From the NCBI GenBank assembly GCA_016649925.1, contig JAENWO010000107.1, positions 1-7,720 of the forward strand: a DNA stretch of 7,720 nucleotides. Reading direction: 5' to 3'. Below the pieces are notes generated by a model. That model searched no databases, was not told where the DNA came from, and saw only the letters and a program-made list of their open reading frames with translations. Positions within the stretch are counted from its first letter, which is position 1; each line of letters begins with the position of its first letter. Shown here piece by piece: positions 1-4,897 of the stretch. The position numbers and the translations under genes were made by a program. The DNA is from Actinomycetales bacterium (lineage in GTDB: Bacteria > Actinomycetota > Actinomycetes > Actinomycetales > Beutenbergiaceae).

Positions 1-1537
1 AGTAGAGCACCACGATCCGGTCGCAGAGGCCGAGCAGCTCGTCCAGGTCCTCCGAGACGAGCAGCACGCCGGCGCCGTCCGCGCGCAGCGCCCGCAGCTG
101 GGAGTAGACGTACTCGCAGGCACCGACGTCGAGCCCACGTGTGGGCTGGGACGCCACCAGTGCCCGGGGGTTGCGCGCGATCGCCCGGGCCAGCAGCACC
201 TTCTGCATGTTGCCGCCGGAGAGGCTGCGGATCTCGTCGTGCGGGTCCGCGCGGATGTCGAAGCGCTCCATCAGCGCACGCACGTGCTCGCGGACCCGGC
301 GGCGGCTGACGAATGGGCCACGCCGGAAGTCGTCGAGGTCCTCCAGGACGAGGTTCTGCTCGACGGTCAGGTGCGGGACCACGCTGCCGCGGCGATCCTC
401 GGTGAGGCGGCCGAGCCCGGCGCGGATCCGACTCGTGACGTCGAGCGCGGTGATGTCCGTGCCGGCCACTTGCACCGTCCCGCTGGTCGCGGGCGTCATC
501 CCGCACAGCACGCTGACGAGCTCGGTCTGACCGTTGCCCGACACCCCGGCGACACCGACGATCTCCCCGGCGCCGACGGCGAGGGTGACCCCGTCGAGCA
601 GGGGGCGGGCGGGCCCGGCAAGCGTGAGGTCGCGGATCTCCAGGGCGGAGGCGGCAGCCTCCGGCGAAGATTCGACCACCGCCCCGGGTGAGTCGGAAGG
701 CTCGGCGGGCTCCGCCGTCGTCGTCTCGAGGCCGATGCTCGTGGCGAGGGCGTCCGCCTCGACCTCGTCCTCGGGCGTGGCCGCCTCCGCGCCGACCATC
801 ATCGCGGCGATCTGCCGCGGCGCCAGGCCCTCGGCGGGCACACTGGCGACGATCCGGCCGCGGCGCAGGATGCTCACGCGGTCCGCGATCTCGACGACCT
901 CGTGCAGCTTGTGCGAGATGAAGATGACGCCCAGACCAGCGGCGGTGAGCCGACGGATCGAACCGAACAGCACCTCGACGTCCTGCGGCACGAGCACCGC
1001 CGTGGGTTCGTCGAGGATCAGCAGGCGGCAGTCGTGGAAGAGCGCCTTGACGATCTCCACGCGCTGCCGCTCCCCCACCGAGAGCCCGCCGACGACGGCG
1101 TCCGGGTCGATCGTGACCCCGATGCGTTGGGCGGCCTCGAGCACACGGACGCGGGCCGCCGCCCGGTCCACGCGACCGAGTCCCACGCCGGCGAGCATCA
1201 GGTTCTCCGTGACCGTCATCGTCTCGACGAGGGAGAACTCCTGCGTGACCATGCCGATGCCGGCCGCCAGCGCGTCCGCCGGGGAGGACATCGGGGTGGG
1301 CCGGCCGTCGATGCGGATCTCGCCGGAGTCCGGCCGGCTGAGCCCGTACAGGATGCGGGTGAGGGTGCTCTTGCCGGCGCCGTTCTCGCCGAGGAGCGCG
1401 TGCACCTCACCGGGTTGGACCTCGAGGTCGATCGCGTCGTTCGCGACGAGCGCGCCGAACGTCTTCGTGATGCCGACGAGCTCGGCGAGCGGCGGTGCGG
1501 GGGCGGTGTCGGCCGCCCCCGCGGTGCCTGGCGTCAC
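1..1537 (-). CDS. BMP-type ABC importer ATPase, two nucleotide-binding domains (C-terminus cut by window edge)
   Basis: This is the energising subunit of an ABC importer, with two fused ATPase domains as in RbsA and the YufO/NupA-type proteins that work with BMP binding proteins. 512 codons are visible and no stop is reached; family members are about 500-530 residues, so only a short tail is missing. The first domain is canonical: Walker A GENGAGKST (50-58), Q-loop Q99, signature LSVGE (152-156), Walker B LLILDEP (172-178), switch H209. The second domain starts near residue 298. It has a degenerate Walker A (GVSGNGQTEL, 331-340, no Lys-Ser/Thr), signature LSGGN (439-443) and an ASQPTRGLD Walker B region (462-470), which is normal for the second half in this family. 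The linker (about 250-298) is rich in Ala, Glu, Thr and Pro and looks long. The GTG start at 1537 overlaps the stop of the lipoprotein gene by four bases, implying translational coupling. The permeases should follow to the left. The substrate is inferred only by family (nucleosides or similar). Confidence 0.93.
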   Translation of the reverse strand, partial: MTPGTAGAADTAPAPPLAELVGITKTFGALVANDAIDLEVQPGEVHALLGENGAGKSTLTRILYGLSRPDSGEIRIDGRPTPMSSPADALAAGIGMVTQEFSLVETMTVTENLMLAGVGLGRVDRAAARVRVLEAAQRIGVTIDPDAVVGGLSVGERQRVEIVKALFHDCRLLILDEPTAVLVPQDVEVLFGSIRRLTAAGLGVIFISHKLHEVVEIADRVSILRRGRIVASVPAEGLAPRQIAAMMVGAEAATPEDEVEADALATSIGLETTTAEPAEPSDSPGAVVESSPEAAASALEIRDLTLAGPARPLLDGVTLAVGAGEIVGVAGVSGNGQTELVSVLCGMTPATSGTVQVAGTDITALDVTSRIRAGLGRLTEDRRGSVVPHLTVEQNLVLEDLDDFRRGPFVSRRRVREHVRALMERFDIRADPHDEIRSLSGGNMQKVLLARAIARNPRALVASQPTRGLDVGACEYVYSQLRALRADGAGVLLVSEDLDELLGLCDRIVVLY

Positions 1538-2616
1538 TCCTCGCCGATCGTCGTCGATCCGGCCGGAGCCTCCTCGTTGATCGGCGTCTCGAACGTACCG
1601 TCGAGCATCTCCGCCTGGCGGGTCTCGACGAGCACGACGAGGTCGGCCGGGATCTCGAACGCCGTGCCGGTGTTGATCGGCGCGAGGGAGCTGCCGCCGT
1701 TGACGAGGAAGGAGTACTCCGCGAGGTTGCTCGCCTCGAACTGCCCGGCCACGACGTCCTCGACGACGGCCTCGACCGTCGGCCGCATGTTCCACAGCAG
1801 GGAGGACACGACGTACTCGGGCGCCTGCTCCTGCTGGTCCACCATCATCCCGAACACGGGCAGGGTGTTCTCCGCCGCGGCCGCGATGACGCCGTCCCGC
1901 TCGGCGAACAGCACGTCCGCACCGTTCGCGATCGCCGCCTCCGCGGCCTGCTTGGCCGCGGCCGGGTCGAAGAAGGAGTTGATGAAGGACACGGTGACGG
2001 TCGCCGACGGGTTCGTCTCCTGCACCCCGGCGATGAAGCCGTTGACGATGCGGTTGACCTCCGGGATCGGCATGGCGCCGACGACGCCGATCGTGCCGGT
2101 CTCGGTGAGGCCGCCCGCCAGCATGCCGGCGAGGTAGGCGGGGTCCTGCATCCAGTTGTCGAACACGCTGAAGTTCGGGGCCTGTTCGGTCCCCCCGGAT
2201 CCGAACGCGAAGGCGGTGTCGGGGAAGTCGGTGGCGACGACGCGCACAACCTCCTCGGCGGCGAACGCGTCGCCGATGATGATGTCCGGGTCCTCGCTCG
2301 CGATGATGTCGCGCAGTGCGCGCTCCATCTCGTCCGCGGTGCGCAGGTTGTCCACGTACTCGTACAAGATCAGCCCGTCCTCGGCCGCACTCTCGAGGGC
2401 GGCGTGGATCGCGCCGTCCCAGGGCTCCTCGAGCGGCGTGGCGAACGCGCCGAACACGAAGGGCCGGTCGCTACCGCCACCGGTGGCGGCACCCGTGGGC
2501 GCATCCCCGGTGTTGCCGCCGCACGCGGCGAGGACCAGTGAGGCCGCCGTCACGAGGCCGGCGACGGAGATGAACCGGCGGCGTGGGCTCCGGGAGGTGG
2601 GCCTGGGTCGAGTCAT
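1534..2616 (-). CDS. BMP family ABC transporter substrate-binding lipoprotein
   Basis: This is the extracytoplasmic solute receptor of the importer whose ATPase follows. The ATG at 2616 gives 360 residues. It is preferred over the ATG 18 codons upstream because it is followed at once by a proper signal peptide and preceded by a purine-rich AGAAGAG seven bases away. Residues 1-32 form a lipoprotein signal: a basic stretch with PRRRFIS (11-17), a hydrophobic core, and the lipobox LAAC with lipidated C32. The twin-arginine-like motif suggests possible Tat export. A Gly/Thr/Ala linker (33-50) leads to a BMP/PnrA-like periplasmic-binding fold (about 52-345). Recognisable segments are EEPWDGA (63-69), YLAGMLAGG (161-169) and GAMPIPEVNRIVNGF (180-194). 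BMP proteins of this kind bind nucleosides in characterised cases, but the ligand cannot be read from this sequence. The gene is first in its operon and has a palindrome in its leader. Confidence 0.92.
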   Translation of the reverse strand: MTRPRPTSRSPRRRFISVAGLVTAASLVLAACGGNTGDAPTGAATGGGSDRPFVFGAFATPLEEPWDGAIHAALESAAEDGLILYEYVDNLRTADEMERALRDIIASEDPDIIIGDAFAAEEVVRVVATDFPDTAFAFGSGGTEQAPNFSVFDNWMQDPAYLAGMLAGGLTETGTIGVVGAMPIPEVNRIVNGFIAGVQETNPSATVTVSFINSFFDPAAAKQAAEAAIANGADVLFAERDGVIAAAAENTLPVFGMMVDQQEQAPEYVVSSLLWNMRPTVEAVVEDVVAGQFEASNLAEYSFLVNGGSSLAPINTGTAFEIPADLVVLVETRQAEMLDGTFETPINEEAPAGSTTIGEE

Positions 2617-2623
2617 GGTCGTT

Positions 2624-2630
2624 CTCTTCT
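2624..2630 (-). promoter_or_regulatory. Ribosome binding site deciding the BMP lipoprotein start
   Basis: On the minus strand AGAAGAG lies seven bases before the ATG at 2616. It is a modest Shine-Dalgarno match. Together with the signal peptide that begins directly after this ATG, it favours 2616 over the in-frame ATG at 2670. Confidence 0.5.
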
Positions 2631-2655
2631 CGATCGGTGGAACTCGGGGGAACCG

Positions 2656-2682
2656 CGCGATAGGTGACAACCTACCGTCGCG
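2656..2682. promoter_or_regulatory. Nested palindrome in the BMP operon leader (candidate operator or leader hairpin)
   Basis: The core TAGGT-GACA-ACCTA (2661-2674) is a perfect inverted repeat with 5-base arms and a 4-base centre. It is flanked by CGCGA (2656-2660) and TCGCG (2678-2682), which are also reverse complements, with a 3-base offset on one side. It lies about 45-65 bases before the BMP start, where a repressor site or a 5' leader structure would be expected. On the minus strand the left arm reads TAGGTT, which resembles an actinobacterial -10 hexamer, but no convincing -35 element was found at the right distance. The binding protein is unknown. Confidence 0.4.
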
Positions 2683-2847
2683 GGGTCGGGAGATGATCCG
2701 ATCACTGCGTTGTTTCCCGGCGGTTACGTGAGGCTCGACTTTCGCACTTTTGCCGTCGAGTGCTGTCCGGGGGTTGGTGCCTGGTCGAGGCGCGGGTGGG
2801 GCTGTTCTCGATGGTCATCGTGGCCGGGTGGTCGTCGGCGCGGCTGC

Positions 2848-2870
2848 GTGACTGGTGTGACTGGTGTGAC
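2848..2870. repeat. Short tandem repeat, unit GTGACTGGT
   Basis: Two exact 9-base units (2848-2856 and 2857-2865) are followed by a partial third (GTGAC, 2866-2870). The repeat lies in the intergenic region, probably just outside or at the left edge of the IS. No function is evident. Confidence 0.7.
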
Positions 2871-2881
2871 GAACGTGGTGT

Positions 2882-2985
2882 CATGTCTTCCCCTCGGCGG
2901 CGTCACGTCCTGCCACGGTCAGAGCCTGAAGCGTCCGCGTCCACCAGCTCAGAGCCCAAGGGGGGCGCCGGCGCATGTCTTCCCC
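2882..2985. repeat. Pair of 12-base direct repeats CATGTCTTCCCC
   Basis: The same 12 bases occur at 2882-2893 and 2974-2985, with starts 92 bases apart, just upstream of the transposase reading frame. The second copy is also the left part of a hairpin (CGCATG, 7-base loop, CATGCG) and contains the ATG that is one candidate transposase start. They could be subterminal transposase-binding repeats or traces of the insertion boundary; the sequence alone does not decide. Confidence 0.6.
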
Positions 2986-3900
2986 ATGCGGGCACGCCGA
3001 CGCCCCAGCCGGGGAACCTACCCGCACCGCCGTCGCTGGTGGGCCCGCTGGGGGAGTTCCGGGCCTGCTTCACCGGCCCGGGCTTCGTGGTGTTCCGCGC
3101 ACTGACCAGCGGGTTCTTGGCCCAGACCGGCCGGCGCACGGTGTGCGGGGATGCTGGTCGGGGCGCGGCTGTCGCGGGTGTGGTCCCATCACCGGGCGCA
3201 CCGGTTCTTCTCGGCCGCCCGCTGGTCGGTGCCGGAGCTCAGCGCGGTCCTGACCAGGTTGGTCGTCGACCGCCTGGTACCGGCCGGTGAACCGGTGCTG
3301 GTGGCGATCGACGACACCCTGTTCCACCGCCGCGGACCGAAGGTGCACGCCGCGTCCTGGTTCCATGACGGGTCGGCCCCCGGCGGGCGCAAGGTCGGGT
3401 ACGGCAACAACTGGGTGATCGCCGCGATCGTGGTCAGGCTGGCGTTCCTGGACCGCCCACTCGCGTTGCCGGTGGGTTTCGCCCTGGTGCGCAAGGGAAC
3501 CGACAGCGCCTCCCGGCTGGCCCTGGCCCGCCGCCTCGTCGAACGCCTGGCCACCACGGTGGCCGGGCGAGCCGTGCAGGTGGTCGCCGACTCCGCCTAT
3601 GCGGGCAAGGCGCTGCGCGACCTGCCCGCCACCATCACCCCCGACCACCCGGCTACGCAGCAACGCCGCCCTTTACGCCCTGGCCCCACCGCGGACCGGC
3701 AAACGTGGGCGGCCTCGGCGCAAGGGCGACAAGCCGGGCCCACTGGCCGACCTGGCCACCACCGCCACCTTCACCACGACCACCGTGCACCGCTACGGGA
3801 CCACCGCCACCGTGCAGGCCGCGGTCCTGTCCTGCCTGTGGTACGGCGTGTTCGGCCAGCAACAGGTGCAGGTCGTCCTGGTCCGCGACCGCGCCACCAA
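2975..3900 (+). pseudogene. IS701-like (DDE_5) transposase, frameshifted and C-terminally truncated
   Basis: The protein can be read in three pieces. Piece one (about 3021-3149) includes GEFRACFTGP and QTGRRTVCG. Piece two (3151 to about 3641) begins MLVGARLSRVW and holds the first catalytic aspartates (AIDDTLFHRRG, codons from about 3307) and the second (VVADSAYAGK). Piece three (about 3644-3900) includes TRLRSNAALYALAPPRTG, GRPRRKGD, CLWYGVFG and VVLVRDRAT. Joining them needs two +1 shifts, one at the GGGG run 3147-3150 and one at the CCCCC run 3638-3642. Sequence then ends before the region that carries the third catalytic acidic residue; roughly 150 residues are missing relative to what I know of the family. 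The start is uncertain. The ATG at 2975 has a good AAGGGGGG site nine bases upstream but lies in another frame from piece one, and GTG 3039 is in frame without a clear site. Loss of the C-terminus makes it inactive even if the frameshifts are sequencing errors. Confidence 0.85.
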
Positions 3901-3901
3901 C

Positions 3902-3931
3902 CCACGGGCCCTGCATGACGAGTGCCTTCAT
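3902..3931 (-). pseudogene. 5' fragment of a probable zinc-type (MDR) alcohol dehydrogenase gene
   Basis: A good start site lies 49 bases downstream of the ltnD stop on the same strand: AAAGGA (3941-3946), nine bases, then ATG at 3931. The first codons read MKALVMQGPW. This closely resembles the usual N-terminus of medium-chain, zinc-dependent alcohol/polyol dehydrogenases (MKALV..GP). After about nine or ten codons the sequence becomes the antisense of the transposase, so the rest of the gene is lost. Spacing and orientation suggest it was once the next gene of the acid-sugar operon. The remaining frame runs on through antisense IS sequence to a stop at 3653, giving a 92-codon chimeric frame that is Gly-rich and unlikely to be functional. 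Identification rests on ten residues, so the family call is an inference. Confidence 0.55.
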
Positions 3932-3940
3932 GTCATTGGT

Positions 3941-3946
3941 TCCTTT
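3941..3946 (-). promoter_or_regulatory. Orphaned ribosome binding site of the truncated dehydrogenase gene
   Basis: AAAGGA on the minus strand is nine bases before the ATG at 3931. Its quality and place between ltnD and the remnant support a real former gene start here. An ATG three bases nearer the end of the spacer (3936) is followed directly by a stop and is not a start. Confidence 0.55.
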
Positions 3947-3980
3947 CCGAAGTGGTTCGACGGCCTGCCACCGTCATGTC

Positions 3981-4865
3981 TCAGGACACCGTGGGAGCGA
4001 GCACTGTGATGACGCTGGAGTCGTCGCGAGCAGACATCCCGTGGGCCTGGCCCATGAGGTAGACCTGCTCGGCAGCAGCGGCGAGGGGCGTTGAGACGCC
4101 TACGCCGCGCGCGGCGGTCGTCACGATGCCCATGTCCTTGACGAAGATGTCCAGCCGGCTGAGGACCTCTGCTCCACCCTCGTCGTAGGCCTTCAGCATG
4201 CGCGGGCCGCGATCACCCAGCATGAATGAAGCGGCAGCACCCGCGCCGAGGATCTCGAGCGCAGCTGCCGGGTCAAGGCCCAAAGCCCGGGCCAGCGCCA
4301 AGGCCTCGGCGGCTGCGGCGATGTGGACCCCGCACAGGAGCTGGTTCACCGTCTTCATGCACTGACCATCTCCGGGGCGCGGGCCGACCCGTTTCAGCGT
4401 CGAAGCCATTGCCTCCAGGACCGGCAGAGCCTTCCCGTAGGCGGTGTCATCTGCGCCAACGGTGACGAGGAGGTCACCGCAGCCGGCGCGGACCGGTCCG
4501 CCCGACACCGGAGCGTCCACCAGGAGCATCTCTTGATTGATGAGCTGATGGGCGACATCGCGCACCACGTCGATCCCGACGGTGGAGGTGAGCAGGATGA
4601 CAGAACCTGGAACCAGGACCGGAACCACGCCATCGGAGCCCCATAGAACCTCGGCGAGCTGATCGCGGTTGCGCACGGCGAGAAGGACGATGTCGGCACC
4701 AGTGGCAGCTTCCTTTGCGCTGCCGCAGGCCGTCGAGAAGTCCGCGGCGGCGGAGCAGCGCGAAGCGTCGATGTCATAACTTCGGATCGTGAAGGACTGA
4801 GCAAGGTGGCGCGCCATGGGCAGGCCCATGGCGCCGAGTCCGAGCACGGCGATTGTGGGGGTCAC
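3981..4865 (-). CDS. ltnD: L-threonate dehydrogenase-like NAD-binding protein (beta-hydroxyacid dehydrogenase family)
   Basis: This is a cytoplasmic NAD(P)-dependent dehydrogenase of the 6-phosphogluconate/3-hydroxyisobutyrate dehydrogenase family. It is 294 residues, full length for the family. The GTG start at 4865 is preceded by AAGGAG at a 6-base spacing. The N-terminal Rossmann domain has GLGAMGLPMA (9-18). The substrate-binding loop is DAPVSGG (117-123), the catalytic lysine is K171 in KTVNQ with N174, and FVKD (241-244) lies in the C-terminal helical domain. The segment QLLCGVHIAAAAEALALARALGLD (175-198 region) resembles LtnD/YgbJ proteins, which oxidise L-threonate at C2 (to 2-oxo-tetronate, later isomerised) in DUF1537 pathways. 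The gene sits 32 bases after the kinase gene on the same strand, which supports that role. A tartronate-semialdehyde reductase or another hydroxyacid dehydrogenase remains possible; substrate specificity cannot be read directly. Confidence 0.85.
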   Translation of the reverse strand: MTPTIAVLGLGAMGLPMARHLAQSFTIRSYDIDASRCSAAADFSTACGSAKEAATGADIVLLAVRNRDQLAEVLWGSDGVVPVLVPGSVILLTSTVGIDVVRDVAHQLINQEMLLVDAPVSGGPVRAGCGDLLVTVGADDTAYGKALPVLEAMASTLKRVGPRPGDGQCMKTVNQLLCGVHIAAAAEALALARALGLDPAAALEILGAGAAASFMLGDRGPRMLKAYDEGGAEVLSRLDIFVKDMGIVTTAARGVGVSTPLAAAAEQVYLMGQAHGMSARDDSSVITVLAPTVS

Positions 4866-4871
4866 GTGTTT

Positions 4872-4877
4872 CTCCTT
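4872..4877 (-). promoter_or_regulatory. Ribosome binding site of the ltnD-like gene
   Basis: AAGGAG on the minus strand lies six bases before the GTG at 4865. It is a near-perfect anti-16S match and fixes this GTG as the start. Confidence 0.8.
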
Positions 4878-4897
4878 CTAGGGGGGTTAGTCCGGTC

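Larger units (their letters stand above)
2617..2974. other. Intergenic stretch between the BMP operon and the IS transposase
   Basis: These roughly 360 bases separate the divergent BMP gene and transposase. They hold the BMP leader with its palindrome. Next comes a 6-base inverted repeat (CTCGAC at 2734-2739, GTCGAG at 2755-2760) enclosing two imperfect 8-base tandem units (ACTTTCGC, ACTTTTGC). Further on are a 9-base tandem repeat (2848-2870) and the first copy of a 12-base direct repeat (2882-2893). Open frames crossing it on both strands are Arg/Pro/Ser-rich and resemble no known protein. The BMP promoter and the left end of the IS should both lie here. The exact IS boundary could not be placed because no right-end inverted repeat survives for comparison. 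Confidence 0.55.
2882..3900 (+). mobile_element. Truncated IS701-like insertion sequence remnant
   Basis: The element is recognised from its transposase. The left boundary is approximate (somewhere in 2680-2975; placed here at the first CATGTCTTCCCC repeat). The right boundary is sharp: transposase similarity stops at about 3898-3900, and the start of an unrelated minus-strand gene follows within a few bases. The right inverted repeat and the last third of the transposase gene are absent, and no target-site duplication could be found. The element is therefore a dead remnant, left by a deletion or recombination that took out its right side together with most of the neighbouring gene. Confidence 0.75.

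Noticed and set aside
141..2541. Long plus-strand open frames opposite the ATPase and BMP genes
   Set aside because: They are antisense shadows of high-GC genes: Arg/Ser/Pro-rich or Asp/Gly/Val/Arg-rich with no family resemblance. The minus strand shows complete conserved motifs over the same span.
2617..2670. Upstream ATG at 2670 for the BMP lipoprotein
   Set aside because: The 18 added residues would precede the signal peptide, and the frame would begin inside the leader palindrome region.
2848..2985. CRISPR-like array
   Set aside because: The repeats are too short (9 and 12 bases), too few, and not regularly spaced with unique spacers.
2702..3139. Small minus-strand open frames between the BMP gene and the IS
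   Set aside because: They are Arg/Ser/Pro-rich, lack ribosome binding sites and resemble neither the missing dehydrogenase nor any known family.
3932..3980. Terminator after ltnD
   Set aside because: Only a 4-base GTGG/CCAC pairing without a T run is present; a gene start follows instead.
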